Positions 53,563 through 63,337 of a stretch of DNA of 64,000 nucleotides are shown here, in pieces; the stretch's first letter is position 1; the number at the start of each line of letters is the position of its first letter. Source of the stretch: Kiloniella spongiae (GTDB lineage: Bacteria; Pseudomonadota; Alphaproteobacteria; Kiloniellales; Kiloniellaceae); NCBI RefSeq assembly GCF_001026905.1, contig NZ_LAQL01000005.1:124001-188000 (forward strand), given 5' to 3'. The notes beneath the pieces are model-generated. The model had not been told where the DNA came from and ran no database searches. It saw only the letters and a list, made by a program, of their open reading frames with translations. The position numbers were made by a program, and so were the translations under genes.

Positions 53563-55767
53563 ATGGGTAAAGCACTTCTTAAGACGATAGCCATCATATC
53601 TGGGTTAAGTCTCTGTACTATCTTAATTTTCACCTACCTAGAAACACAACGAGCACATCCTGTTCATATGCAACAGTTAAGCCTGATGCTGCAGGACCTA
53701 AAAACCAATGAAACCAATATTCATGAAGAAATTTTAAAACAACGACTTGGGACCAGACTCAATTACGAAATCTATGACAAAGCCGATGCTACAATCGACA
53801 AGATTCTACATGACTTAGAAACCAATCTTGATGCCAACGAAATCAGCCGTCCCGAGTTTCAAACGCTCTACAGAGCTTATAAACGTAATCACTTCAAACG
53901 AGAGAGACTGATCAAAATATTTAAAAACCAAAATGGCCTCTATAGAGACATTGAGATTTTTTTCCCCCAGGCATTAATAACTTTTTCTGAAAATTATCGA
54001 GGTAATGAGTCCTCACAGGCGATTCTCAAAAACCTTATAAACCTTATTGCTCTGGTTAATAATGACAAATCATATAACCCCATCGAGGTTCGCGTCGGTC
54101 TAACAAAACTAGTAAATAATTTAAAGAATTTATCAAACAATTCAGATAACGTTGAAAACAATGAGCTTAAAACGATTATAGATTATGCAGAACAGCTCAT
54201 TTCGCTGGATAGAGAACTTTCTCTGCTCACCAAAGAACTCACAGATTCAGAAAACCTATCTATTTTAAATATACTCATCGAAACGCAGGACAATCAGTTT
54301 AAGGTTTACTACCAGAATGCTGAGAACAATACCCGTATCATGCTCGCAGGAACCTGTATCCTCGCCCTTATTATTGCAATTGCATTTATGGTTCTCGTTA
54401 AAACGACAAAGTCTCTTAACAAAACCAAAGAAACTCTTGAAGCTAGAGTAAAGGAACGCACAACAGAACTGGAAAATGCAAAGCACCAAGCCGAAGCTGC
54501 TAACTTGGCCAAGTCTAGATTCCTTGCGTCTATGAGCCATGAAATCCGCACACCAATGAACGGTGTTCTTGGCATGGTCAGCTCCTTGATGGGCAGTAAT
54601 TTGACGAACGAACAGCACAGCAGTGTTTACACCATAAAGGAATCTGGTGAAGCTCTACTCTCACTCCTGAATGACATACTCGACCTGTCCAAAATTGAAG
54701 CTGAAAAAATTGAACTTGAGAACATCGACTTTTCACTCAAAAAGTTGCTCGAAACAACAGAAGCACTTTGGGAATCAAGAGCCCGAGCAAAGAACTTAAG
54801 ATTTCAGGTTCTAAATTCTCCAAGAAATACAGACATTGTAAGAGGAGATCCCGGTCGGATCAGGCAAATTCTGTATAATCTTATCGGAAATGCCCTCAAG
54901 TTCACGCAAACAGGTAAAATCTCTATTATTATTGAGCAGCTTGAAAGCAAAGATAATAAAATCAAATTTAGATTTGAAATTGAAGATACTGGCGCAGGCA
55001 TTTCACTGGAAAAACAAGACAATTTGTTCAAAGCGTTCTCACAAGCTGATTCCTCAACAACCCGCAAATATGGTGGTACAGGCTTAGGTCTTGTCATATG
55101 TAAACAGCTTACAAAGCTGATGGGGGGCGATATTGGCGTCGAGAGTGTAGATGGTATGGGGTCCACATTCTGGTTTACCATTCTGGTTGAAAAAGGGGAC
55201 GAAAAGAAAGTTCGCGCCAAAGAGGAAGAAGAACGTACCAGAGATCAAATTCCTGATTATATTGGCAAAACCATCAAAATACTGGTGGCAGAAGATAACC
55301 ACATAAATCAAAAAGTTATCCAGTCTCTACTAAGGCCGTTGAATTGCAAACTCCATATCGTGAACAATGGTGTCGAAGCCTACATGGTCGCCCAGAAGCA
55401 AGAGTTTGATATTATCCTAATGGATGTTCAGATGCCACAAATGGACGGTCCAACAGCAACAAAACGTATTAGAAGCTTACCGCCACCGACCTCTGACATC
55501 CCAATCATTGCCCTAACGGCCAATGCCATGAAAGGAGACCGGGAATTTTATCTCGCATCAGGGATGGATGACTATGTTTCGAAACCAATTGATCAAAAAT
55601 TCCTGATTGGTGCAATATCCAGATGGATAAGTCCAGCACACATCGACAAACCAAATTCATCCGGTTCAGCAGACCTAAAAATCGTAGCCTCTCCCGACGA
55701 GCTCAATAAAAAAGCCGAAGATGAAATGAAAAAACTACAAAACGATCTGGATAATATTTTACCCTAA
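53563..55767 (+). CDS. Hybrid sensor histidine kinase / response regulator
   Basis: 734 residues. The first membrane helix is at about 8-26, and a helical periplasmic sensor region (about 30-255) resembles double all-helical ligand-binding (DAHL-like) domains. The second helix is at about 260-280, followed by a coiled coil. HisKA has the phosphoacceptor H326 in [15 protein letters not shown]. HATPase_c has the N-box [10 protein letters not shown] (439-448), G1 EDTGAGI (474-480) and G2 GGTGLGL (504-510). A C-terminal receiver domain has D621 in [11 protein letters not shown]. There is no HPt domain or adjacent regulator, so the phosphorelay partners are elsewhere. The signal is unknown. Confidence 0.93.
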   Translation: MGKALLKTIAIISGLSLCTILIFTYLETQRAHPVHMQQLSLMLQDLKTNETNIHEEILKQRLGTRLNYEIYDKADATIDKILHDLETNLDANEISRPEFQTLYRAYKRNHFKRERLIKIFKNQNGLYRDIEIFFPQALITFSENYRGNESSQAILKNLINLIALVNNDKSYNPIEVRVGLTKLVNNLKNLSNNSDNVENNELKTIIDYAEQLISLDRELSLLTKELTDSENLSILNILIETQDNQFKVYYQNAENNTRIMLAGTCILALIIAIAFMVLVKTTKSLNKTKETLEARVKERTTELENAKHQAEAANLAKSRFLASMSHEIRTPMNGVLGMVSSLMGSNLTNEQHSSVYTIKESGEALLSLLNDILDLSKIEAEKIELENIDFSLKKLLETTEALWESRARAKNLRFQVLNSPRNTDIVRGDPGRIRQILYNLIGNALKFTQTGKISIIIEQLESKDNKIKFRFEIEDTGAGISLEKQDNLFKAFSQADSSTTRKYGGTGLGLVICKQLTKLMGGDIGVESVDGMGSTFWFTILVEKGDEKKVRAKEEEERTRDQIPDYIGKTIKILVAEDNHINQKVIQSLLRPLNCKLHIVNNGVEAYMVAQKQEFDIILMDVQMPQMDGPTATKRIRSLPPPTSDIPIIALTANAMKGDREFYLASGMDDYVSKPIDQKFLIGAISRWISPAHIDKPNSSGSADLKIVASPDELNKKAEDEMKKLQNDLDNILP

Positions 55768-55773
55768 GGATTT

Positions 55774-57021
55774 CTAAGAACCAGCGATCGGACGAGTATC
55801 GTGAATAACCTTGCCATCGTTCGGTAAAGTGCCAATGTCTGCAAACACCACTTCCCCACGCAAACGGCATTCAGATCTTATTGTATCTTCCAAACTCTCC
55901 TTCAATTCATTCCGATTACAATTGGTCGTAACTTCACAGAGTAATGACATACTATCACGGCCAGCATTCTCGCGTACTTCCAGACGTGCCTTAACAACGT
56001 AGTCATGCTTGTTAACAATACGTGCGATCTGTTCCGGGTGTATAAACATACCACGTACTTTTGTTGTTTGATCTGCACGCCCCATCCACCCTTTAATACG
56101 ACGGTTCGTTCTGCCACAAGAACTTTGTCCCGACAAAAATGCAGACAGGTCACCGGTTGCAAAACGTATCAACGGGTAATTGGGATTAAAGGAAGTCACC
56201 ACAACTTCCCCAACCTCTCCATCGGCAACAAGATCCCCTGTGCCAGGGCGCACGATTTCAACAATAACATCTTCGTCCAGGATCATCCCCTCAAGACTCT
56301 CACTTTCATAGGCGATTAACCCAACATCAGCCGTTGCATAACATTGTCTGACATAAATATCACGATCCTCGTAATAACGCCTTAGATCCGGAAACAAAGG
56401 TCCACCGGTTACCAATGCACGATTAATTGACGTTATTGGTGTTTCCAAGGTATCGGCTTTTTCTAGTATGATTTTCAAAAAATCAGGCGTTCCCATATAG
56501 GTATCAGCTTGAAAACGATTTATCGCCTGAACCTGACTTTCAGTTTGCCCGACACCGCCTGGGAAAACGGCACATTCCAATGTACGTGCGGCAAAATCAA
56601 ACATGATCCCTGCGGGGGTGAAATGATAGGCAAAACAGTTATGAGCAACGCCGCCTTTTCGTAACCCCACTGCATATAAAGCACGCGCAACACGCCAGAT
56701 ATCTCCATCGACCCCTTGCGGTTCGACAATAGGACCCGGAGAAAGAAACAGCCGTGCCATCTCTCCTGTTGAAACCTGCCCTAAACCACCAAAAGGAGAC
56801 GTATCACTTTGCATATCAATCAAATCAGATTTTCTGACCACTGGTAGCAATGCAAGATCTGTTATTGCGGTAATTTTATCCAGGTCGATATGTGCAAGAG
56901 TTTCCCTATAAAAGGGTGCTTTTTCCTTGGCATTCAAAAGGCAGCTTTGAAGTTTTTGCAACTGATCATTTTCTCGTTCTTCCTGACTACGAGTTTCCTT
57001 ATGATCAAAATAATCAGTCAT
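55774..57021 (-). CDS. PaaK-like AMP-binding protein of the liv cluster
   Basis: 415 residues, related to phenylacetate-CoA ligases: EKAPFYRETL near the N-terminus, LPVVRKSDLIDMQ, and C-terminally RFATGDLSAF then KGWMGRADQTTKVRGMFIHP with the hinge aspartate. The expected glycine-rich ATP loop (SSGTTG-like) is replaced by STGEMARLFLSPGPIVEPQG, so classical ligase activity is doubtful or altered. Proteins of this kind often accompany liv-type transporters with acyl-CoA synthetases. It lies 58 bp after the LivF-like gene and ends six bases from the convergent kinase gene. Confidence 0.8.
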   Translation of the reverse strand: MTDYFDHKETRSQEERENDQLQKLQSCLLNAKEKAPFYRETLAHIDLDKITAITDLALLPVVRKSDLIDMQSDTSPFGGLGQVSTGEMARLFLSPGPIVEPQGVDGDIWRVARALYAVGLRKGGVAHNCFAYHFTPAGIMFDFAARTLECAVFPGGVGQTESQVQAINRFQADTYMGTPDFLKIILEKADTLETPITSINRALVTGGPLFPDLRRYYEDRDIYVRQCYATADVGLIAYESESLEGMILDEDVIVEIVRPGTGDLVADGEVGEVVVTSFNPNYPLIRFATGDLSAFLSGQSSCGRTNRRIKGWMGRADQTTKVRGMFIHPEQIARIVNKHDYVVKARLEVRENAGRDSMSLLCEVTTNCNRNELKESLEDTIRSECRLRGEVVFADIGTLPNDGKVIHDTRPIAGS

Positions 57022-57079
57022 AAAAGGCGATCCAATTCAAAAAATTCTGGTTAATCAAGTAGTGAAACAAGTGAAAACT

Positions 57080-57907
57080 CTAAAGCCAACGCTTACGTCT
57101 CTTAAATGACTTGATGTTCTTAAACGACTTCCGCTCATTGCCACCGCCACCGAGATAAAATTCTTTGACGTCTTCGTTATTCATTAACTCTTCTGCTGTT
57201 CCATCAAGAACAATTTTACCATTCTCCATAATATAACCGTAATCAGCAGCGCGAAGAGCCATATTGGCGTTCTGTTCAACAAGCAGAACACTAATGCCAA
57301 GCTCTTGGTTCATACGCTTGATAATGCCAAAAACTTCTTTGACGAGAAGTGGTGAAAGCCCCATTGAAGGCTCGTCCATCATAATAAGATCAGGTCGAGC
57401 CATAAGGGCACGCCCGATCGCCAGCATTTGTTGTTCCCCGCCCGAAAGATACCCAGCAAGCCCAGTTCTTTCTCTCAACCGGGGGAAATAATTGAAGACC
57501 TTATCCATATCTTCAGCGACATTTTTCTGCGGCTGGGTAAAGGCGCCAAGACGAAGATTTTCAATTACTGTCATATCCTGAACAATGCCACGACCTTCCA
57601 TGACCAGAAAAGTGCCATTACGAACACGTTGTTCTGGCGGCATCTGCGTAATATTCATCCCATTATAGACAATATCACCACGACTGACCTCACCATCTTC
57701 TGATCCCAACAAACCTGCGATGGCCTTAAGCGTTGTTGATTTACCTGCACCATTTGCCCCCAAGAGCGCGGTAATCTTCCCGCGTTCTGCCGTCAGATTC
57801 AAACCTCTGAGGACAAGAATAACGTCATTAAAGACCACTTCAATATTATTGACGGCCAGAATTGTTTCATCCTGATTGGGGTTTTGAAGTTGAGATACAG
57901 AACTCAT
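57080..57907 (-). CDS. ABC transporter ATP-binding protein, LivF type
   Basis: One of two ATPases of a branched-chain-amino-acid-type (HAAT) importer. Walker A GANGAGKSTTLKA, signature LSGGEQQMLAIGRALM and Walker B DLIMMDEPSMGLSP are intact, and the short LivF form ends soon after FYLGGGG plus about 20 basic residues. I start at the ATG at 57907 with AAGGAT upstream; the longer frame to 58018 runs through a hairpin and a tandem repeat that are clearly non-coding. The length is 275. The substrate is probably not a simple amino acid (see the cluster). Confidence 0.9.
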   Translation of the reverse strand: MSSVSQLQNPNQDETILAVNNIEVVFNDVILVLRGLNLTAERGKITALLGANGAGKSTTLKAIAGLLGSEDGEVSRGDIVYNGMNITQMPPEQRVRNGTFLVMEGRGIVQDMTVIENLRLGAFTQPQKNVAEDMDKVFNYFPRLRERTGLAGYLSGGEQQMLAIGRALMARPDLIMMDEPSMGLSPLLVKEVFGIIKRMNQELGISVLLVEQNANMALRAADYGYIMENGKIVLDGTAEELMNNEDVKEFYLGGGGNERKSFKNIKSFKRRKRWL

Positions 57908-57942
57908 ATTGGAGATCCTTAAATTAAGGCTAGATCTAAAAT

Positions 57943-57972
57943 CCAGATTTTTAATAGCCAGATTTTTAATAG
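57943..57972. repeat. Perfect 15-bp tandem repeat in the livK-livF gap
   Basis: CCAGATTTTTAATAG occurs twice back to back (57943-57957 and 57958-57972). It lies between the hairpin after livK and the livF ribosome site. It looks like a recent slippage duplication. Confidence 0.85.
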
Positions 57973-57988
57973 TATGTGTATTGAAAAG

Positions 57989-58016
57989 GTCAGGCCTGCC
58001 AATAGGCAGGCCTGAC
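57989..58016 (-). terminator. Hairpin after the livK-like gene
   Basis: Perfect 12-bp GC-rich stem GTCAGGCCTGCC/GGCAGGCCTGAC with a 4-base loop, 12 bp after the binding protein stop. On the minus strand only a short T-tract (CCTTTTC) follows. It likely acts as a partial terminator or mRNA stabiliser that raises binding protein over the downstream ATPase. Confidence 0.75.
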
Positions 58017-58027
58017 ACATTGCACGA

Positions 58028-59254
58028 TTAGTAACCGACCCAATCGTCACGGCGTGGAAGTGTCATTTCAGCGATACGCTCAATATTCACTGCGCCATCT
58101 TCGAAAGAACCTTTGTTAATAGAAACAACCGTGCTTCCGCGGTGATCTTCTGGTGACCAGCTCGACGGCAGACATACACCCTCGAGACCTTTAGGTGTCC
58201 AGTTCTGATTCACATACATCCCTTTTTTGATATTTTCCCCAGTCAGTCCACCATTGGCTTTTGCCCACTCCATAGCCTCTTTCATGTAATAGGCTGAACA
58301 GACACCACGAATGTAATGATGTGTTGGCTTTGCATCTTTTGAAAAACCGCTGTCATCCGCGATTTTATAAACAAGCGCCATACCATCCGCAGCCGCATCC
58401 CAGAAAGGTGTTGCTGTCGGGAAGACATAATCTTTTGCTTCTGCAGCCTGAATTGTCAGGTAATCACCAGCCCAGACATTGCCCATGTAGGTAACATCAG
58501 CACCAACAGTGTTACATGATTTAAGCAGTGAGATTACAGAACCACCCAGATTTCCAACATATGCATAGTTCGCACCTGACTCTTTAATGGTTAGGCACTG
58601 AGCTTTAAAATCACCAGGGCCAAGCGGCACAACAACCGGCGGCAAAACCTCTAGCCCGAGCTCTGTCGCATACTCTGCACAACCTTCTTTTGGCGCGTTT
58701 GGATAGGGATGGTTATCTCCCGTATGCACGAATTTAGGATTAGAAAGCCCTTTTTCTTTGGCATCACCCGCAGCCCACTGCACAAGCGCACGGCAAGCAT
58801 CGGTATAGGATGGGCCATAAAAGAAATTGTATGGCGCAGGCTTTTTGGTTTTTGGGTTTTTACCTGTTGGATCAGTCAAATGCCCTGAATAAGATGCAGA
58901 CCAGACCGGAACCTGATCTTTTGCTACGAATGAAATCAGGGCCTCGGTATCACCCGTTCCCCAGCCTTGTAGCGCAATCATGCCTTTTGATTTCCACTTT
59001 TTATAGTTCGCAATCGCTTGCGGTACTTTGTAAGCGTAATCAATCGTTTCCATTTCAATTTTAGTGCCATCAATTCCCCCAGTCGAATTGATGTAATCAA
59101 CGGCATCGCGAACGCCAGGACCATAGAATTTACTAACAAACGATGTCGGGCCTGTGTAATCAACAAGATGACCGACAAATACAGAATCTTCTGCCAAGGC
59201 TGGGCTACTAGCTGCCGCCAGGGCAAGTGTTGCGGCGAGAATACGCTGCTTCAT
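58028..59254 (-). CDS. Periplasmic binding protein, LivK type
   Basis: 408 residues with a signal peptide (about 1-21, ending SPALA) and the type I periplasmic binding protein fold: VGHLVDYTGPTSFVSKFYGP, then GVRDAVDYINSTGGIDG and YKVPQAIANYKKW. It is longer than classical amino acid binders and belongs to the group found with acyl-CoA synthetases, suggesting an aromatic or fatty acid-like ligand. A 12-bp hairpin follows. LivM lies 70 bp upstream. Confidence 0.88.
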   Translation of the reverse strand: MKQRILAATLALAAASSPALAEDSVFVGHLVDYTGPTSFVSKFYGPGVRDAVDYINSTGGIDGTKIEMETIDYAYKVPQAIANYKKWKSKGMIALQGWGTGDTEALISFVAKDQVPVWSASYSGHLTDPTGKNPKTKKPAPYNFFYGPSYTDACRALVQWAAGDAKEKGLSNPKFVHTGDNHPYPNAPKEGCAEYATELGLEVLPPVVVPLGPGDFKAQCLTIKESGANYAYVGNLGGSVISLLKSCNTVGADVTYMGNVWAGDYLTIQAAEAKDYVFPTATPFWDAAADGMALVYKIADDSGFSKDAKPTHHYIRGVCSAYYMKEAMEWAKANGGLTGENIKKGMYVNQNWTPKGLEGVCLPSSWSPEDHRGSTVVSINKGSFEDGAVNIERIAEMTLPRRDDWVGY

Positions 59255-59324
59255 ATCTTCCTCCCTTTTGGCGGCATCATTATTATACCTCCATCCCGGC
59301 CGCCACGGGATGGACTACACTCTC

Positions 59325-60389
59325 TTAATGAGAGAATGGATAAAGCTTCCAACTCGCCCGGATAAGGCGCCAACGATGAATAAGTCCTTCTGGTTCAAAA
59401 ATAAGAAATAGAATAATCACGGCGCCAACAGACATTTCTTTAATATAGGCTTTGCTCTGCTCAATGCCCTCAAAAACCATCGCGGCACTACTCGCAACTT
59501 CTTCCATAAACTGAGGCAACAGCAGGATGAAAATCGCCCCTAGCAGGGAACCGGAAACGGATCCCAAGCCACCAATGATGATCATTGCCAGGAATTGGAT
59601 GGAAAGCAAAATTGTAAAGCCTTCGACAGATACATATTGCAGATAGTGTGCGTAGAGAGCACCACCGAGACCAGCAAAGAAACTGGACACGCCAAAAGAC
59701 ATAATCCGGTAACGAGTTAGGTTGATACCCATAATTTCAGCCGAAAGATAATGGTCACGAACAGCAACCAATGCACGTCCATCTCTGGAACGGCGCAGGT
59801 TACTTACCGCTAGAAAAGAAACCACTACCCAAAATAGAACCAAATAGAAATATTTTGTATCGGTATCGAGGTCTATTCCCAAAAAGTTTACGACCTCAGC
59901 AGCAGAACCATAGGCCCCGCCAGAGAACCAGTCAGCGCGAGAAAAAAAGTCCTGTAGAATGAACTGCGATGCCAACGTAGCGATTGCAAGATAAAGCCCC
60001 TTGAGACGTGCAGCCGGAATACCAAAGATCATCCCAATCGCTGTAGTCATCAAGCCAGCAAGTGGGATGCAGATAAAGACAGGAATACCAGTCGTGTTAT
60101 TTAACCAGGCGGATGCAAAAGCACCAAAACCAAAAAAGGCTGAATGCCCCAGTGAAATTTGCCCGGTAAAACCGACAAGAACATTCAAGCCAAGGGCAGC
60201 AATTGCATAAATCCCGATCAAGATCATCTGGCTGATATAAAAATCATTAAAGAACAAAGGCGTAAATAACAGTGCAAAAATACCTAGATATACAGTCCAG
60301 CCTTCAACTTTTGTACGAAATAGCGACGTATCTGCGCTATAACTGGTTCTGAAATCGCCACAAGGGCGCGGATGAGGAACATGTGACAT
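59325..60389 (-). CDS. ABC transporter permease, LivM type
   Basis: Membrane subunit of the importer, 354 residues. About 40 residues of N-terminal extension precede the multi-helix domain. The LivM signature LNVLVGFTGQISLGHSAFFG is near residue 75, and the ATPase-contact loop is RRSRDGRALVAVRDHYLSAE. The C-terminal LIFEPEGLIHRWRLI is typical of LivM. It is preceded by livH (19 bp) and followed by livK. Confidence 0.92.
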   Translation of the reverse strand: MSHVPHPRPCGDFRTSYSADTSLFRTKVEGWTVYLGIFALLFTPLFFNDFYISQMILIGIYAIAALGLNVLVGFTGQISLGHSAFFGFGAFASAWLNNTTGIPVFICIPLAGLMTTAIGMIFGIPAARLKGLYLAIATLASQFILQDFFSRADWFSGGAYGSAAEVVNFLGIDLDTDTKYFYLVLFWVVVSFLAVSNLRRSRDGRALVAVRDHYLSAEIMGINLTRYRIMSFGVSSFFAGLGGALYAHYLQYVSVEGFTILLSIQFLAMIIIGGLGSVSGSLLGAIFILLLPQFMEEVASSAAMVFEGIEQSKAYIKEMSVGAVIILFLIFEPEGLIHRWRLIRASWKLYPFSH

Positions 60390-60408
60390 AACTTAACCGC
60401 TCCCTTTC

Positions 60409-61302
60409 TTAGATGCGTTCAATATCTTTGGTGCCGAAAAGACCATAGGGTCTTATCATCAGAATAATGATCAATACATAAAACGGTGCAACAGTATACA
60501 TGTTGCCAATGTGGAAGAATTGACCATCGAAAAATTCTGCCAAATTTTCCAGAAGACCAATGATGACACCACCGATAACAGCGCCAACAATTGAATCAAG
60601 CCCACCAACAATCACAGCGGGGAAAACCTTAATTCCGATAATCGCCAATGAGTTGGAAACAGCATTTACAAGACCCAGAACAACGCCTGCGATACAGGAC
60701 ACCAAGGCTGAAATAGCCCAAGCCATCGCAAAAACCTGCTTAACTGAAATACCAAGAGACTGCGCAACTTGCTGGTTAAAGGCTGTCGCCCGCATCGCAA
60801 GCCCATAGCGCGAGAATTTGAAGAAGTAATAGAAAAGCCCCATGACAAACAAAGAAAGCACCAGCGACATTAAGTAAGCAGTTTCGACCTGCAGTCCCCC
60901 GATAGATACTGTCTCATCGCCGAAAACAGACGGAAATCTCTCGGCTGAGTTTCCAAAAACCCAGTTCATCAGTGCTTGCATAAATATTGAAAGTCCGATG
61001 GTCACCATAATGACAGAAATAATGGGCTCGCCGATCAACGGCCTTAGAATAACCATCTGCACTAGAATGCCAAAAATCGTCATGAAGCCCATGGCAAATA
61101 TAAAGGCGAGGACAAAAGGTAATTGCCACTTCATGACAAAAAACCAACACACCCAAGCGCCAAGGACGAGGAACTCACCCTGAGCAAAGTTAACCACTTG
61201 TGTTGATTTATAAATCAATACAAAACACATGGCGACAACACCATAAAGCAATCCCACAATGATGCCATTAATCATGAGTTGGAATAATAGATCCCAGTTC
61301 AT
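60409..61302 (-). CDS. ABC transporter permease, LivH type
   Basis: Membrane subunit of the importer, 297 residues from the chosen start. Features: MINGIIVGLLYGVVAMCFVL, VVNFAQGEFLVLGAWV, the contact loop SRYGLAMRATAFNQQVAQSL, and FPAVIVGGLDSIVGAVIGGV. The ATG at 61302 directly follows the acyl-CoA synthetase stop and has GGGGGG upstream; the longer frame to 61350 overlaps that gene and is unlikely. Confidence 0.92.
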   Translation of the reverse strand: MNWDLLFQLMINGIIVGLLYGVVAMCFVLIYKSTQVVNFAQGEFLVLGAWVCWFFVMKWQLPFVLAFIFAMGFMTIFGILVQMVILRPLIGEPIISVIMVTIGLSIFMQALMNWVFGNSAERFPSVFGDETVSIGGLQVETAYLMSLVLSLFVMGLFYYFFKFSRYGLAMRATAFNQQVAQSLGISVKQVFAMAWAISALVSCIAGVVLGLVNAVSNSLAIIGIKVFPAVIVGGLDSIVGAVIGGVIIGLLENLAEFFDGQFFHIGNMYTVAPFYVLIIILMIRPYGLFGTKDIERI

Positions 61303-61303
61303 C

Positions 61304-63337
61304 TTAACGCCCCCCAGCCAGCTGTTTTTCCGGGCGTGGGCTTGCACCATCAGACCCTAAATTTTCGATGTTAAGTGTGGTAACAATTCGTTGTTTTGAG
61401 CCATCTTGAAAATGAATAACAGTATCAATATCAACATGGTCATCATCGGAATAAAGTCGATCGATAATATCCCCGTACTTATCAGCAATCACGCCACGAC
61501 GTACTTTTCTTGTCCGCGTTAACTCACCATCATCAGCATCCAGCTCTTTGTACAACAACAAAAACTTTTTGATCTGTTGTGCGGGTGGCAAGGTCGTATT
61601 TACGGTTTCAACTTCTTTACGAATCTGCTCATAAACAACGGATTGCGCTGATAAATCAGTGTAAGTCGTAAAACGAAGGCGACGCTTTTCCGCCCACTTG
61701 GACACGATAGGATAACGGATGCAAATCATTGCGGTCAGATAAGGTTTATCTGCCCCTAAAATGACGGCTTCTGCAACATAAGTCGAAAATTTCAATTTAT
61801 TTTCAATATATTGCGGAGAAAACTTCACACCGGAAGTCGTGCTCGCCAAATCATTGATGCGGTCAATAACAACTAAATGTCCATCATCATTAAAATAACC
61901 AGCATCCCCTGTCAGGAACCAACCGTCACTTCCAAAAGTTTCTTTGCTGGCTTCTTCATTTTTATAATAGCCGCGCATCATGTTGCCGTGATTGACGCAA
62001 ATTTCTCCCAGCCCTTCTTTATCCGGGTTATCAATTCGCAATTCAACACCCGGCATCGGAGAACCGACCGTTTCATGATTAACGTCATCGGCTTTGTGAA
62101 TTGTATGCGCCCCGAGCGCTTCGGTTTGGCCATAAAGTTGGCGCAACGGAATACCCATGGAGAGGAAAAATTTGAAAGTATCCGGCCCCATAGCCGCCCC
62201 ACCAGTGGCCGCAGATTTCAGATTTTTAAAGCCCAAGCGATCACGCAGGGCGCGCATCAACAACCACTCGGCGCTAGCGGACTCTTTTCCGTCATCTAAC
62301 GCTTGAAGAGCTTTTTTCGCACCCCAATCGTACATCTTTTGCTTCCACGGACTTGAGTCCATCATTCGGGCTCTAACATCCGCGGCAATTGTCTCCCATA
62401 CTCTAGGGGCTAACAGCACAAAGCTTGGGCCGATTTCTCGCAAATCAGCCATAACAGTTGATTGTTCTTCCGGGAAATTGACCTTCATACGAGATATCAA
62501 ATTCCAAGCCACTGAATACATCTGTTCCATCACCCAACTCAGCGGAAGAACAGCAAGATACTCATCATCAGGTGTCTTCGGGTCTGCCCGCAGATAGGAT
62601 GCGGCATGACCAAGAAATGCCCTGTGCGGCCACATTGACAACTTTGGATTTGAAGTGGTGCCCGATGTTGTACAAAGAACAGCAACATCATCAGTGTCTG
62701 TTGCGCTGATTAAAAGATCATAAGCATTACTATCTTTATCCAGAGAAGCTTGGCCAATCTTTTCCAGGTCCTCCAAAGACATCAATCGAGGATCATCATA
62801 CTTACGCATCCCTCGTGGATCAGTATAAATGATGTATTTGATAGAGGGGATGCGATCTTCCAGATTAAGAAACTTATCAACCTGTTCTTCATCTTCAGCA
62901 ATGACAATCTTCGGTTCAGTATAATCAGTCAAGTAAGCGATTTCATCTTCCAGAGCATCCCGATAAATACCCATACTCATTGCACGACAGGCATGAGCCG
63001 CCACTTCTCCCCAGACCCATTCTACCCTGTTATCACCAATCAGGATAACTGTGTCATCCTGACCAATTCCCAACTCGGCCATGCCAAGCGCCATACGACC
63101 AACATGATCGTTAAAATCTTTCCAGGTAAAACGATTCCAGATTCCGAACTCTTTTTCGCGTTGCGCCACAGCATCCGGAAAATGCGCTGCATTATAGGCA
63201 AGGATTTTTGGGAGCGTGTCATATAGCTCAACATCAACCTGATCAGTTGCTTTCGCATCCCAGGCAATATTATTCCCGGCAATGACGTGTGCATTTTCGA
63301 CAACGCTTAGATTTGGTTTGTTATCTATATCATTCAT
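61304..63337 (-). CDS. Long-chain acyl-CoA synthetase (AMP-forming)
   Basis: 677 residues, the FadD15/ACSL-like type. The ATP loop reads LCTTSGTTSNPKLSMWPHRA, with S and L where TSGTTG-PKG is usual. Also present are LRQLYGQTEALGAHTIHKAD, WFLTGDAGYFNDDGHLVVID and the RINDLASTTSGVKFSPQYIE hinge. It probably activates the acid brought in by the transporter (vectorial acylation-like coupling), since the gene is embedded between livG and livH with a four-base overlap at its start. The substrate could be a fatty or aromatic acid. Confidence 0.88.
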   Translation of the reverse strand: MNDIDNKPNLSVVENAHVIAGNNIAWDAKATDQVDVELYDTLPKILAYNAAHFPDAVAQREKEFGIWNRFTWKDFNDHVGRMALGMAELGIGQDDTVILIGDNRVEWVWGEVAAHACRAMSMGIYRDALEDEIAYLTDYTEPKIVIAEDEEQVDKFLNLEDRIPSIKYIIYTDPRGMRKYDDPRLMSLEDLEKIGQASLDKDSNAYDLLISATDTDDVAVLCTTSGTTSNPKLSMWPHRAFLGHAASYLRADPKTPDDEYLAVLPLSWVMEQMYSVAWNLISRMKVNFPEEQSTVMADLREIGPSFVLLAPRVWETIAADVRARMMDSSPWKQKMYDWGAKKALQALDDGKESASAEWLLMRALRDRLGFKNLKSAATGGAAMGPDTFKFFLSMGIPLRQLYGQTEALGAHTIHKADDVNHETVGSPMPGVELRIDNPDKEGLGEICVNHGNMMRGYYKNEEASKETFGSDGWFLTGDAGYFNDDGHLVVIDRINDLASTTSGVKFSPQYIENKLKFSTYVAEAVILGADKPYLTAMICIRYPIVSKWAEKRRLRFTTYTDLSAQSVVYEQIRKEVETVNTTLPPAQQIKKFLLLYKELDADDGELTRTRKVRRGVIADKYGDIIDRLYSDDDHVDIDTVIHFQDGSKQRIVTTLNIENLGSDGASPRPEKQLAGGR

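Noticed and set aside
57908-58018. Longer N-terminus for the LivF-like protein
   Set aside because: The added 37 residues would be encoded by a perfect hairpin and a 15-bp tandem repeat; the ATG at 57907 has its own ribosome site.
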